Shown: positions 47,286 through 56,782 of the stretch, in pieces | Layout of the letters: every line of letters begins with the position of its first letter | Position numbering within the stretch: the stretch's first letter is position 1 | Assembly (NCBI RefSeq): GCF_016106035.1 | Contig: NZ_JADKPZ010000004.1 | Location: 62,001 to 126,000 of the forward strand | Direction of reading: 5' to 3' | Length of the DNA stretch: 64,000 nucleotides | DNA from: Arcobacter vandammei | GTDB taxonomy: Bacteria > Campylobacterota > Campylobacteria > Campylobacterales > Arcobacteraceae | Made by a program: the position numbers and the translations under genes | Notes under the pieces: model-generated | The model's database searches: none | Seen by the model: the letters and a program-made list of their open reading frames with translations, nothing else | Told to the model about the DNA's origin: nothing

Positions 47286-48951
47286 TTTTACTAATCTCCT
47301 CCATAATCATAATTTTTGGCTTACAATCAGCACAACAATATAGGCTTCTAGCCTTTGCTGGGCTTTGTTTTGCAAATATTGGCTCCATCATTTTTGCAAT
47401 TTTTTCAATTGCTTTTGTTGTAGCAAACTCAACTCCACACTCAACACAAGCAAAAAGTTTATCTTTTGCCAAAATAGACTCTTGAAACCAATTTGGATTT
47501 AATTCCAACTCATCATAATTTATAGTTAAACAATCATTTTCAGGGCATACAGCTTCACAATATCCACAAGCTGTACAAAGACTAGGATTTACTCTTAGAG
47601 TAAAATCCTCTTCAACAGCAAAAAGAGCATCTACATTACAAGCACCAACACAAGAAAGGCATAAAGTACAATTTGCTTCATTTACTTTTACTCTTCCATA
47701 ATGTATATGTTCACCAGTTTTTACAACTCCTAAATCTTCATTTTCTACAAGATGTTGAAGTCTATATGAGAAAATTTCTCTTTTTTTCATATTTGCTTGA
47801 TTGAAGTTATAGTAAGAGTTTTCTATTAACTCTTGATTTTCTAAAGCCTCTTTTAATTCAGCTTCATTTGAAACTAAATATATAGCAATTTTTCCATATT
47901 TTTTTAAATATATCTCATTTACAATTCTAATACTTTCATTTGTACCTTTTGAAATATCATTTGAAGCATAAATTAGTTGAGAACCACTTATTTGTAAATA
48001 TGTTAAAAATGTAGTTTCATCAAAAATATCCCCAACAATATAAAGTGGTAAAACATTCTCATTTAAAGCTACATTTAATTTTGAAATATCAGCTTTTGAA
48101 GATATTATTAAAGGTTTTGTATTTTTATAAAATTGCGAAATTTCATATAAACTATCTATTGGTGTTGCGGCACTATTCAAAGCACCGCTAGGACAGGAGC
48201 TAACACACTCTCCGCAAGTTATACAATCAACCAAAGAGAAAACCAATTTTCTATTTTTTTCATCTTTTGTAATTGCATTTGTAGGACAAACATCAACACA
48301 TTTTGAGCAAATTTCATCTTTTCGCTCACTATATTGACAAATTGATTTATCATAAAGAATAGTTTTCTTAGATGTAAAACTAGAAATATTCTCTTTTAAA
48401 ATCTTTACAATATTTTCACTAGAGATTAAATTTGGGTCAAAAATCCCTTTTTTAACTTTTTTTAGTTTTTGGTCAAACCAAACAATTTGAGAAGTTTTTA
48501 AAACTATCTCTTTATCGTTGCTATTTACAATAACTTCAAAGTTTCCAATAGAGTTTTTTATCTCTTTTATTAGTTTCTCTTCAACTCTATAGAGTTCAAA
48601 TTCATCTTTTTGTAAATATTTTGTAAAGTTATTGTAATCATCTACATTTTCATAAATAATCATTAAAGAGTTTGAAATCTTATGCTCTTGTGGGAAATCT
48701 TGCGAAAAATCAAATTTTAGAGCATTCATCTCATAAAGTTTTAAAACATTTTCAATTTTTTTTGAGAAACTATCTTGTGAATTTCTAATATAAAAATCTA
48801 TCTCATTTGCAATAAATTCACTTTCTAGTTCATTTGAGTTTGATATTAAAAAGCTTTTGCCTTTTAAATCATCTAAAGAAGTAGCAACTTGGATTTTTTC
48901 ACTTAAAGGGAAATCCAAACCCTCTTTATTGTAGTATATAAACTCTTGCAT
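47266..48951 (-). CDS. Multi-cluster ferredoxin-like protein of the formate dehydrogenase operon
   Basis: This 561-aa protein has no signal peptide. Four 4Fe-4S motifs are visible: CSKCVDVCPTNAI, CITCGECVSSCPSGAL, CTLCLSCVGACNVDAL and CTACGYCEAVCPENDC. A C-terminal Cys pair region (FACVECGVEF, YCCADCKPK) may bind a metal. The N-terminal about 200 residues are not recognisable. It is the promoter-proximal gene of the fdh cluster and likely acts in cytoplasmic electron transfer or maturation of FDH; homologous genes sit in the same place in other Campylobacterota fdh loci. The exact role is unproven. Confidence 0.88.
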   Translation of the reverse strand: MQEFIYYNKEGLDFPLSEKIQVATSLDDLKGKSFLISNSNELESEFIANEIDFYIRNSQDSFSKKIENVLKLYEMNALKFDFSQDFPQEHKISNSLMIIYENVDDYNNFTKYLQKDEFELYRVEEKLIKEIKNSIGNFEVIVNSNDKEIVLKTSQIVWFDQKLKKVKKGIFDPNLISSENIVKILKENISSFTSKKTILYDKSICQYSERKDEICSKCVDVCPTNAITKDEKNRKLVFSLVDCITCGECVSSCPSGALNSAATPIDSLYEISQFYKNTKPLIISSKADISKLNVALNENVLPLYIVGDIFDETTFLTYLQISGSQLIYASNDISKGTNESIRIVNEIYLKKYGKIAIYLVSNEAELKEALENQELIENSYYNFNQANMKKREIFSYRLQHLVENEDLGVVKTGEHIHYGRVKVNEANCTLCLSCVGACNVDALFAVEEDFTLRVNPSLCTACGYCEAVCPENDCLTINYDELELNPNWFQESILAKDKLFACVECGVEFATTKAIEKIAKMMEPIFAKQSPAKARSLYCCADCKPKIMIMEEISKNAKYTN

Positions 48952-49088
48952 AACCTATGCCCTTAATTTTAGTAAAAAATATTTTACCTTATTTTATAGG
49001 GATACAAATTAAAGTGTACTTAAATAGTTAAAATATCGGATTTATTTACACATTTAAATCTTTAATAAACACTTTAGTAAACTTCTAT
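48952..49088. promoter_or_regulatory. Divergent promoter region between the fdh operon and the sensory triad
   Basis: This 137-bp AT-rich gap drives both directions. It holds the dyad GTAAAA/TTTTAC (48972-48987) and a split inverted repeat TAAAGTGT (49010-49017) / ACACTTTA (49069-49076). These are candidate sites for the adjacent response regulator; the assignment is by position only. Confidence 0.45.
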
Positions 49089-50228
49089 ATGATTAAAAAA
49101 ATTTTACCTATTGCCTTTGCTATTTTATTGCTCTATTTTTTCCAAAAAGAAGAACAATATAACAATAAAAATATTCAAATAGCCTCTTCTATGCCTTTAA
49201 GTGGATTAATGCAACCTTGGGGAGATGCTGTTTATAGTGCTACAAAAAGCTATTTTGATTATGCAAATGAAAATAATCTTGTAAAAAATAGAAACTTAGA
49301 GTTTAGAGTCTTAGATGATAAATATGAACCAGATTTAACCTATGAAAATATAAAAAAACTTCATCAAAAAGATATTTTTGCTTTTTTTGGGCTTGTTGGA
49401 ACACCAACAATAAAAAGAGTCTTACCTATAGTTTATGATGAAAATATTTTAATCTTCTCACCATTTTCAGGAGCAGAATTTTTACAAGATAGAAGCTTAA
49501 GCACTTTAATAAATTTTCGAGCTTCATATAAACAAGAGCTTGAAAAATTAATCTCTTATTTAAAAGATAAAAATAGTAAAAATATAGCAATTTTTTATCA
49601 AAATGATGATTATGGAGAAGAGGGATATATTTCAAGTTTACAAATACTAAAAAATAACAATCTAAATCTTGCTTCAACAGGAAATTACAAAAGAAATACA
49701 CTTGCTATTGAACATGCTTTTAGTGAAATAAAAAACTCAAATCCAGATGCAATAATTTTAATAGGAGCATATAGAGCAAATAGTTTTTTTCTACAAAAAG
49801 CAAAAAATGATGAAACTTTGAAAGATAAAATATTTTGCAATATCTCTTTTTCTGATGCAAACTCAATAATAGATGAACTAAAAGCTTCAAAAACAGATAC
49901 AAAAAATATTATTTTTTCTCAAGTTGTACCAAATTATGATGATAAAAATCTAAAAATTGTACAAGAGTATCAAGAGATTATGAAAAAATACTCTCCAAAT
50001 TCAAGTTTGGGTTTTTTATCTTTTGAGAGTTTTTTGGCATCAAAAGTTTTGGTAAATGCTCTTTCAAAAGCAAATAGTAATCTCACAAAAAAAAAGTTTA
50101 TAAAAGCCATAGAAAACACACCAAAAGAGCTTCTTTATGAGATAGAAATAGATTATAAAAATAAACATTTACTCAAAAATACATATCTTTTTGAGTATGT
50201 AGAAGATAGTTTTAAAGAGTTAAAATGA
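49089..50228 (+). CDS. Periplasmic ligand-binding protein (type 1, Leu/Ile/Val-like), sensor accessory
   Basis: This 379-aa protein has an N-terminal signal or membrane anchor ([17 protein letters not shown]) and a two-lobe Peripla_BP_6 fold: [59 protein letters not shown] and DAIILIGAY. No permease or ATPase gene is nearby. Instead its end overlaps a histidine kinase by 4 nt, so it most likely presents a ligand to that kinase rather than serving transport. The ligand could be formate-related given the divergent fdh operon, but the fold usually binds amino acids or similar small molecules. Confidence 0.88.
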   Translation: MIKKILPIAFAILLLYFFQKEEQYNNKNIQIASSMPLSGLMQPWGDAVYSATKSYFDYANENNLVKNRNLEFRVLDDKYEPDLTYENIKKLHQKDIFAFFGLVGTPTIKRVLPIVYDENILIFSPFSGAEFLQDRSLSTLINFRASYKQELEKLISYLKDKNSKNIAIFYQNDDYGEEGYISSLQILKNNNLNLASTGNYKRNTLAIEHAFSEIKNSNPDAIILIGAYRANSFFLQKAKNDETLKDKIFCNISFSDANSIIDELKASKTDTKNIIFSQVVPNYDDKNLKIVQEYQEIMKKYSPNSSLGFLSFESFLASKVLVNALSKANSNLTKKKFIKAIENTPKELLYEIEIDYKNKHLLKNTYLFEYVEDSFKELK

Positions 50229-51790
50229 GAAACTTATTAACAAAAATTCTAAACTATTTTAATAGTCTAAAATTCTCATATAAAACAAATTTCTTAATTT
50301 TAATAATTGCTGGTGGAATGCTTTGTATAATTATTTTATCTCAAATATCAATTTTTACTCTAAAACACGATTTTGATATTTTATTTGAAAAGAGAACAAA
50401 AGGTTTAATAGAGCTTGAAAATATCAAAGATACATATAAAATAAATATGAAAGATACTCTAAATAGCTTTGAAAATGGTAATTTAAACTACAATCAAACT
50501 ATTGAAGTTTTACAAATTGCAAAAGAGATTATTAATAAAAATTGGCAAAACTATAAAACTGGATTAAAATTAGATGAAAAAGTTTATATTATTTCTATTC
50601 TAAAAGAGTTTATTTTAAACTCAAATAATTTTTATGAAAATAAGATTTTACAAGAAGATATTATAAAAAATATAGATAAAAAGATAGAAAAAATCTTTGA
50701 TTTAACAAAAAATTTAAAAGATGAAAACAATAACTTTTCACAAATAATTTTTGAAATCGATACAACAACTATCTATCTTTCTAGTTTGGTAAATTATGAT
50801 TTAACTTTGGCTATAAATGAAAAAAGAGATACAGATAATATATTTAATATTGTTACAATTTTCTCATTTATCTCTATTTTTTTGGTGCTTTTATTTACTC
50901 TTATTTTATCTTTGTTTATAACCGTACACTTTAGAAAAATACACGAAAGCCAAGAAAAAAGTGTAGAAAACAAAACAAAAGAGTTAAAAGAGCTAAACAG
51001 CAAACTTGAACTAAAAGTTGCTCAAGAGGTGAGTAAAAATAGGAAAAAAGATATTATTATGTTTCAACAAGCAAGATTTGCCTCTTTAGGAGAGATGTTA
51101 AATAATATTGCTCATCAGTGGAGACAACCCTTGGGAAGTCTATCTATGATTATTCAAAGCTTTCAAATTAAAATGCAAATGGGAAAACTAAGCCCAGAAT
51201 TTGTAGAACAAAAAGTAGCAGATGCCCTACTTTTGGCACAAAATATGTCAAATACACTTGATGATTTTAAAAACTTTTTTGACCCTAGCCGTGCAAAAAA
51301 GAGATTTTTTATAAAAGATTGTATAGAGCATACAATAGAGCTTTCAAAATATCTATTAAATAAAGAAAATATAAAATTAAAGTTAATTATAAAAAAAGAT
51401 ATTGAAATTTTGAGCTACTACAATGAACTTTCACATATATTTTTAAATATTATAAGTAATTCTAAAGATGCTTTAATAAGTAATGTTGATAAAAATGATA
51501 GAATAATAAAAATTGTTGTAAATAGCAAAAAAGATTTTTTGTTTGTAAATATTATTGACAATGGTGGTGGAATTCCACTTGAAGTTATGCCAAAAATCTT
51601 TGAGCCATATTACACAACAAAATACAAAAGTGCAGGAACTGGAATTGGGCTTTATATGAGTAAACAAATAATTGAAAGACATATAAAAGGACAACTCTCT
51701 TGCAAAAATATAAAACAAAAAATGATAGATGATAGAGTTTTTTCTTGTGCATCTTTCACAATAAAAATACCACTAAAAGAGGATTTATGA
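50225..51790 (+). CDS. Membrane sensor histidine kinase
   Basis: This 521-aa kinase has TM1 at about 20-42, a periplasmic helical sensor at about 43-205, TM2 at about 210-236, a coiled coil, and a HisKA-like domain with the H-box [21 protein letters not shown] (His297), a form common in Campylobacterota. The HATPase boxes are [19 protein letters not shown] and [10 protein letters not shown]. It overlaps the binding-protein gene by 4 nt and the regulator by 4 nt, giving a three-component signalling operon. The ligand is probably delivered by the binding protein. Confidence 0.92.
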   Translation: MRNLLTKILNYFNSLKFSYKTNFLILIIAGGMLCIIILSQISIFTLKHDFDILFEKRTKGLIELENIKDTYKINMKDTLNSFENGNLNYNQTIEVLQIAKEIINKNWQNYKTGLKLDEKVYIISILKEFILNSNNFYENKILQEDIIKNIDKKIEKIFDLTKNLKDENNNFSQIIFEIDTTTIYLSSLVNYDLTLAINEKRDTDNIFNIVTIFSFISIFLVLLFTLILSLFITVHFRKIHESQEKSVENKTKELKELNSKLELKVAQEVSKNRKKDIIMFQQARFASLGEMLNNIAHQWRQPLGSLSMIIQSFQIKMQMGKLSPEFVEQKVADALLLAQNMSNTLDDFKNFFDPSRAKKRFFIKDCIEHTIELSKYLLNKENIKLKLIIKKDIEILSYYNELSHIFLNIISNSKDALISNVDKNDRIIKIVVNSKKDFLFVNIIDNGGGIPLEVMPKIFEPYYTTKYKSAGTGIGLYMSKQIIERHIKGQLSCKNIKQKMIDDRVFSCASFTIKIPLKEDL

Positions 51791-52446
51791 GCAAAAATTT
51801 TGATATTTTAAAAAATTTCAACATTCTTTATCTTGAAGATGATGAAGATTTATTAAGACATACAAGCGATATTTTGGAAGACTTTGTAAAAAAACTTTAT
51901 AGTGTTAAAACAACAGTTGAAGCTATGAAAATAATTGTAGAACAAGATATTGATGTAATAATTAGTGATATTTTACTAGAAAATGAAAATGGAATAAACT
52001 TTTTAAAATACCTAAAAAATAGAGATATAAATATTCCAAGCATTCTTACAACAGCCCATACAGACACAGATTATCTACTTGAAGCTATAAAACTAAAAGT
52101 TGAAAACTATATAGTAAAACCTATAAATATAAATGAACTTTTAGATACTTTACATAATATTCTTTTACCAAAAATTCAAGAAAAAGAGCTAAAGAAAAAT
52201 CAAAATATTGTAAAAACTATTGGGGCTATTAGTGAGACAAAACAAGTAGAAATTATAAAATATATTTTCAATAATTTAAATGAAAAAAATCAATTTTTTG
52301 GCTCATATAGTGAGATTATGGAGCAATTTTCTATCTCAAAACCAACACTTATAAAACTATTTAAAGATTTAGCAGATAGAAATATCCTAGTAAAATCTGC
52401 TCATAAAACCTATGTTTTTAATGAAAGTAGTTTGGAGAGTATATAA
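51787..52446 (+). CDS. Response regulator with C-terminal winged-helix-like output
   Basis: This 219-aa protein starts at the ATG at 51787, overlapping the kinase stop (ATGA) with GAGG upstream. The receiver is complete: LYLEDDED, phospho-acceptor Asp61 in [13 protein letters not shown], the Thr in ILTTAHTD and the Lys in YIVKPI. The output (about 150-219: [47 protein letters not shown]) is a helix-turn-helix of winged type, not OmpR, NarL or NtrC. It probably controls the divergent fdh operon or another local target; this is inferred from position. Confidence 0.9.
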   Translation: MSKNFDILKNFNILYLEDDEDLLRHTSDILEDFVKKLYSVKTTVEAMKIIVEQDIDVIISDILLENENGINFLKYLKNRDINIPSILTTAHTDTDYLLEAIKLKVENYIVKPININELLDTLHNILLPKIQEKELKKNQNIVKTIGAISETKQVEIIKYIFNNLNEKNQFFGSYSEIMEQFSISKPTLIKLFKDLADRNILVKSAHKTYVFNESSLESI

Positions 52447-52447
52447 A

Positions 52448-52726
52448 TTACTCTTCAAACTTTTTTGTAGAGATTTCAACTCCAATATATGAAGTGGTTT
52501 TTATAGCTTCTAAAATATCTTCTATTTTTACTTTTTCATCATAAATAACACTAACTTCTTTTGTATTAAGTCTTGCACTTACTTTTTGCACTCCATCAAC
52601 TTCACTAATTGCCTTTTTAACAGCAGTTGTACAAAGTGGACAGTGCATACCATCAACTTTGAAAACAGATATTTCTAAAGCCAAAATAAATTTTGCTAAA
52701 AATAAAAATAGAACTAAAATTTTCAT
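52448..52726 (-). CDS. Periplasmic heavy-metal-associated (MerP-like) protein
   Basis: This 92-aa protein has a signal peptide (MKILVLFLFLAKFILA) and one HMA domain with the metal site GMHCPLC, followed by the ferredoxin-like fold (AVKKAISEVDGVQKVSARLNTKEVSVIYDEKV). The MerP-like layout (exported HMA) and the adjacent MerT-like gene suggest a metal relay from periplasm to membrane. No merA or merR is in the window, so the metal may be copper or another soft metal. Confidence 0.87.
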   Translation of the reverse strand: MKILVLFLFLAKFILALEISVFKVDGMHCPLCTTAVKKAISEVDGVQKVSARLNTKEVSVIYDEKVKIEDILEAIKTTSYIGVEISTKKFEE

Positions 52727-52729
52727 AAA

Positions 52730-53056
52730 CTACTCCATAAAAAGTGGTAAAATCTCAGGATAAAAAAGCAAAGCTAAAATCAAAATAAAAAATAAACTAA
52801 ACAAAATATACTGTTTTTTTCTATCTTTTTTACTACAAGAACAAGATATTTTTTTCCTAAAATTATAAATTGCAATTAAAAAAAATATAAGAGATAAAAT
52901 AGCAAGTGGAACTCTACTATATTCCAAAGTCGTAAAGAAGCCTAAAACTCCACTTGATACTCCAAAAAACAGAAATAAAAAAGCTGGTAAACAGCATAAA
53001 GTCGATAATAGTGCAGTAAAAACTGCACCAATTATCGCAAAATTTGATTTTTTCAT
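52730..53056 (-). CDS. MerT-like membrane transport protein
   Basis: This 108-aa protein has three hydrophobic helices. Helix 1 holds the MerT Cys pair (ALLSTLCCLPAFLFLFFG) and the loop after helix 2 a second Cys motif (CSCSKKDRKK). This is the layout of mercuric transport protein MerT. It lies 3 nt from the MerP-like gene and overlaps the transglutaminase-like gene by 4 nt. Metal specificity is not readable from the sequence. Confidence 0.83.
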   Translation of the reverse strand: MKKSNFAIIGAVFTALLSTLCCLPAFLFLFFGVSSGVLGFFTTLEYSRVPLAILSLIFFLIAIYNFRKKISCSCSKKDRKKQYILFSLFFILILALLFYPEILPLFME

Positions 53057-54144
53057 AAAATCTCTTGTGAAGAATAAGTGTATTTAAACTCTTTTGGTTT
53101 GTAATAATCTTTTGCATCTTCACCAACTTCAGCATAAGGATAACCTAGCATATTTAGTGGATATTGAGTCGGTTTTGGCTCTAAGATAAAATCTCTTGCA
53201 CTATTAAATGCAGCCCAATTCATCTCCCACGAACCAAAGAAATAATCTTTTACACTAGCTAATTTTTTATCATCATTTGGTAAATTTTCAGCAAGTTTTA
53301 CTTTTAAAACATCAGCAGGATCACAAGGAACCCAACCAATCCCATCTATATAAAACTCTGCTCGACAATGTTGTCCACCTGTAACATCTGCAAAGCCTTT
53401 ATCATCTGCTTTTCCACAAGCATTTGAAATTTTTGATTGCCCTACTCTTATTCCAAAAGTTTCTCGTGCTGGAATTCCAGCATTTCTTAATAAACATACA
53501 AAAACAGAGCTTATATCTGTACATTTTCCACCATATATTTTATCTTCAATAGATTTTTGGGCATCTCCAATTCCACAACCAACAACACTCTCATCTCTAT
53601 ACATAGTTGTAGTTGTCCAATCATATATTGCTTTTGCAATTTCTAGTGGAGTTTTTGTATCTTTTGATATATCTTTTGCATACTTTGTAAGTTTAGGAGT
53701 TACAGGAATATGTTTTGTACCTTCTAAGAAAACTTTTACATCACTTGGATAATCAGTATTTGCTGTAGCTTTTGAAAAATCAGTAGTTCTCTCTTGCATA
53801 ACAAGTGCAAAATCTACATCTAAATTAGGTTTTACATCTTTATTATCCCATTTCACATATAAAACTCTTGTATCATAAGGATTTTTTACAATTTTTGCTT
53901 CTGTATAGTTTCCTTTATAATCAAAATTTACAACTTTATGGTAGCTTTCATCTTTTGGAAGTGGTACCCAAAGTTGTGTTACTTCACTACTTTGTTCAAA
54001 CTCATAACTATTTGTTACTTGAAATTTTCTTGGTGTTTTAGAGATTCCAAATGGATTTTTAGCATTTGCCAATGCAATATTTGGATACAAAAATGCTGCA
54101 CTTGATAGTGCAAAAGTTGTTTTTAAAAATGTTCGTCTTTTCAT
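53053..54144 (-). CDS. Tat-exported transglutaminase-like protein
   Basis: This 363-aa protein has a twin-arginine signal (MKRRTFLKTTFALSSAAFLYPNIALA), an N-terminal beta domain (FEQSSEVTQLWVPLPKDESYHKV) and a transglutaminase/protease-like core with the catalytic Cys in YGGKCTDISSVFVCLLRNAGIPARETFGIRVG, His in GGQHCRAEFYIDGIGWVPCDP, and Asp in DPADV. Extra Cys residues (CGIG, CGKADDK) are present. Enzymes of this fold are usually proteases or amidases. It is first in an operon with MerT- and MerP-like genes; the connection is unexplained. It lacks LapG family features. Confidence 0.87.
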   Translation of the reverse strand: MKRRTFLKTTFALSSAAFLYPNIALANAKNPFGISKTPRKFQVTNSYEFEQSSEVTQLWVPLPKDESYHKVVNFDYKGNYTEAKIVKNPYDTRVLYVKWDNKDVKPNLDVDFALVMQERTTDFSKATANTDYPSDVKVFLEGTKHIPVTPKLTKYAKDISKDTKTPLEIAKAIYDWTTTTMYRDESVVGCGIGDAQKSIEDKIYGGKCTDISSVFVCLLRNAGIPARETFGIRVGQSKISNACGKADDKGFADVTGGQHCRAEFYIDGIGWVPCDPADVLKVKLAENLPNDDKKLASVKDYFFGSWEMNWAAFNSARDFILEPKPTQYPLNMLGYPYAEVGEDAKDYYKPKEFKYTYSSQEIL

Positions 54145-54209
54145 GATTTTTCTCTATATTTTTTTGTTCTATTAAGAGATAAAGGAGAGTTTTAAGCCCT
54201 TTATGTCGA

Positions 54210-54224
54210 ACCATAACCTATGGT
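54210..54224. promoter_or_regulatory. Dyad upstream of the transglutaminase/MerTP unit
   Basis: ACCATA-ACC-TATGGT is a 15-bp perfect dyad 66 bp upstream of the start codon. A TTGACT lies further upstream on the minus strand. MerR-type metal regulators bind comparable dyads between promoter boxes. The role is inferred. Confidence 0.35.
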
Positions 54225-54363
54225 CTATGAACTATATTAGAAAAATCATAGTCAATTTTTTATAAGTTGCAACTTAAATAGTAAAATATTTTTTACTTTT
54301 ATTTAACTAAATATTTTAAATTGCTTAAGTATAATACTTTTAATTTAAAATAAAGATAGGCAA

Positions 54364-55401
54364 ATGAACAATGAATATAAATTAACTAAATTTGTTCAAG
54401 CTGCTGGTTGTGCTGCAAAGATGGGTCCGGGGGATCTAAAACAAGCTCTTTGCCACCTAAAAGCAAATAGTGAACAAGTATTAGTAGGATTTGATACAAG
54501 TGATGATGCTGGAGTTTATCAACTAAGCCCTGATTTAGCTTTAGTTCAAACAGTAGATTTTATAACTCCTGTTATTGATGATCCATATATTTATGGGCAA
54601 ATTGCAGCTGCAAACTCTTTAAGTGATGTTTTTGCTATGGGAGGTGAAGTTAAAACAGCCCTAAATATTGTTGGTTTTGATAGTAAAAATGTATCAAAAG
54701 AGGCTTTAGCTGAGATATTAAAAGGTGGTTTTGATAAAGTAAAAGAGTGTGGTGGCTCACTTTTAGGTGGGCATACTATTGGTTCGCCTGAGATGTACTA
54801 TGGACTTAGTGTAACAGGAGTTATAAACCCAAAAGATGTAAAAAGAAATAATGGTGCAAGAGCTGGTGATGTATTGGTTCTTACAAAGCCTTTGGGTATG
54901 GGAGTTTTAACAACAGCAATAAAAAGAGATTTGCTAGAACTTCCTTTAATCAAACATTGTGCTGATATTATGGCTAGTTTAAACTATTTACCATCAAGAA
55001 TTATGAAAAAATATAGAGTAAACTCTTGTACTGATATTACAGGATTTGGGTTTTTGGGTCATGCTTTTGAGTGTATAAATGAAAATATTAGCTTCTCTAT
55101 AAACTCAAGAAATGTTCCTTTTGTAAAAGAGGCTTACGAACTATGTAAAGCGCAAGTAGTTCCAGGAGGTTCAAAAAGAAACCAAAAATTTTTAGAAGAT
55201 AAAGTTAGCTACTCTTCTAGTGTAGATGAAACTCTAAGAACAATACTATGCGATGCTCAAACATCTGGTGGACTTTTAATAGCTATAAATAAAGACGATG
55301 CAAAAGAGTATATAAAAGAGCTTGAAGAGTTAAGTTTTGGATATGCAAAAATAGTTGGTGAAGTAATACCAAAAAGTAGTAGTCCAATTATAGTTTGTTA
55401 A
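54364..55401 (+). CDS. selD: Selenophosphate synthetase SelD
   Basis: This 345-aa enzyme makes selenophosphate from selenide and ATP. The N-terminal catalytic loop FVQAAGCAAKMGPGDL keeps the key Cys (Cys16) and Lys (Lys19), aligned with E. coli Cys17 and Lys20; the second Cys of the E. coli loop is Ala. Further hallmarks are DDAGVYQL, VQTVDFITPVIDDPYIYGQIAAANSLSDVFAMGG, GGHTIGSPEMYYG, CTDITGFGFLGHAFE and CDAQTSGGLLIA. It is a single gene between terminators. It serves the selenocysteine formate dehydrogenase in this window. Confidence 0.96.
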   Translation: MNNEYKLTKFVQAAGCAAKMGPGDLKQALCHLKANSEQVLVGFDTSDDAGVYQLSPDLALVQTVDFITPVIDDPYIYGQIAAANSLSDVFAMGGEVKTALNIVGFDSKNVSKEALAEILKGGFDKVKECGGSLLGGHTIGSPEMYYGLSVTGVINPKDVKRNNGARAGDVLVLTKPLGMGVLTTAIKRDLLELPLIKHCADIMASLNYLPSRIMKKYRVNSCTDITGFGFLGHAFECINENISFSINSRNVPFVKEAYELCKAQVVPGGSKRNQKFLEDKVSYSSSVDETLRTILCDAQTSGGLLIAINKDDAKEYIKELEELSFGYAKIVGEVIPKSSSPIIVC

Positions 55402-55424
55402 GCAAAACTTTTTAGTTTTGCTTA
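55399..55424. terminator. Bidirectional hairpin terminator after selD
   Basis: TAAGCAAAAC (55399-55408) pairs with GTTTTGCTTA (55415-55424), a 10-bp perfect stem with a T-rich loop, shared by the convergent selD and Sel1-repeat genes. Confidence 0.7.
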
Positions 55425-55921
55425 CAAACCTCTGGTCTTGTTTCACAAATAAGCTCTATTGAGTGCTTTGCTTCGCTAAATCCATCTTTACTCGCTTTAG
55501 AAAACCAAGTTAAAGCCTCTTTAAAATCCTCTTTTACTTCTACTAAACTAGGTTTTATATCATCTTTCTCATCCATATATTTGTTACAAGATGTTGGCTT
55601 TCCATCTGTATTTGTATCTTTGATACTCTCTTCACCCAAATAATATATAATCCCTAAATTATATTTTGCTTCAGTATGTCCTAAAGCTGCAGATTTTTTA
55701 TAATATTTTACTGCTTCACTGATATTTTGTCTAACCCAACAGCCATAATCATACAATCTAGCCAACTCAAACAAAACATCTTTATCCTGCTTTTTTTCTA
55801 AACTTTTTAAAATTGTATAAGCCTCTTTATAATCTTCATTTTCCAAAGCTCTTGTTACATCATCAAAATTTTTTGCATTTAAAATTGTAAGTAATACAAA
55901 AAATAAAATTAATCTTTTCAT
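55412..55921 (-). CDS. Sel1/TPR-repeat periplasmic protein
   Basis: This 169-aa protein has a Sec signal peptide (MKRLILFFVLLTILNA) and Sel1-like repeats: DVLFELARLYDYGCWVRQNISEAVKYYKKSAALGHTEAKYNLGIIYYLG and FKEALTWFSKASKDGFSEAKHSI. Cys pairs (Cys in DYGCW, SCNK, ICETRPEVCKQN) suggest disulfides, as in Helicobacter cysteine-rich Hcp proteins. It overlaps the upstream Sel1 gene by 4 nt. The binding partner is unknown. Confidence 0.88.
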   Translation of the reverse strand: MKRLILFFVLLTILNAKNFDDVTRALENEDYKEAYTILKSLEKKQDKDVLFELARLYDYGCWVRQNISEAVKYYKKSAALGHTEAKYNLGIIYYLGEESIKDTNTDGKPTSCNKYMDEKDDIKPSLVEVKEDFKEALTWFSKASKDGFSEAKHSIELICETRPEVCKQN

Positions 55922-56739
55922 ATATCCTCTTTATCACTATTTAGAAATTCTTTCATCCAAAATTTTGCCATATTTAAATCTTTTTTTACTCCATATCCCA
56001 ATTCATACATAGTTGAAAGATTTTTTTGGGCATCTTTTAAGCCTTGCTTTGCAGCTTTCTCATACCATAAAACAGCCTCTTCATAGTTGTCTTTATAGTA
56101 CTCTTGCAAACCCATTTCATATTGAGCATTTTTATTTCCTGCATTAGCTGAAATTAAAAAGAGTTCAAAAGGCTCAATATTATCAGGTTTTTGCTCAAAA
56201 TCAAAATATTCACAAATATAAGCTATATAAAAAAGTGCATCTGTGTCATTTTTCTTCGCCAAAGCCTTAAAAACATCCAAAGCTTTTAGATACTCTTCTT
56301 GTTTAAAAAATGCAATTCCATCTTTTAAATAAATCTTTGCTTCAGCTTCTTCAAAAAGTTTCATCATCTCTTTTGCTTCAAGATTTCCATTTATAATTGC
56401 CAAATCAAAATAATCTTTTGCTATTTCATCATCTTTTGGAACATCTTTTCCTCTATGATATATCATAGCAAGACAAAAAGCCGCATCTGCGTGATTTTTT
56501 TTTGTTGCCTCTTCATAATAAAACATTGCTTTTTCTATATCTTTTTCCACAAAATCGGCTTTTTCATACATTCTACCTAAATAATATTGAGCTATTTTAT
56601 TGTTTTTTTCGGCAAATTTTTCAAAAATTTTAAAAGCTTTTATATAATCAAACTCATCATAAGCCTTAATTCCCTCTTCAAGTTTTGAGGAGAAAATAGG
56701 AGTGAAAAATAGAGCTAATTTTGATATAAAATTTTTCAA
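55918..56739 (-). CDS. Sel1/TPR-repeat protein
   Basis: This 273-aa protein has a hydrophobic N-terminus (MKNFISKLALFFTPIFS) that may be a signal or anchor and about five Sel1-like repeats, for example KIAQYYLGRMYEKADFVEKDIEKAMFYYEEATKKNHADAAFCLAMIYHRG and AVLWYEKAAKQGLKDAQKNLSTMYELGYG. Repeat proteins of this type mediate protein contacts. It is coupled to the next Sel1 gene by ATGA overlap. Function is not known. Confidence 0.85.
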   Translation of the reverse strand: MKNFISKLALFFTPIFSSKLEEGIKAYDEFDYIKAFKIFEKFAEKNNKIAQYYLGRMYEKADFVEKDIEKAMFYYEEATKKNHADAAFCLAMIYHRGKDVPKDDEIAKDYFDLAIINGNLEAKEMMKLFEEAEAKIYLKDGIAFFKQEEYLKALDVFKALAKKNDTDALFYIAYICEYFDFEQKPDNIEPFELFLISANAGNKNAQYEMGLQEYYKDNYEEAVLWYEKAAKQGLKDAQKNLSTMYELGYGVKKDLNMAKFWMKEFLNSDKEDI

Positions 56740-56782
56740 AATAATCCTTTAAAAATATCTTTTGTTATTATACAAAATCACT

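Noticed and set aside
53053-54144. LapG-type adhesin protease for the giant adhesin
   Set aside because: The protein is a Tat-exported transglutaminase-like enzyme without recognisable LapG features, and it is in an operon with MerT/MerP-like genes far from the adhesin.
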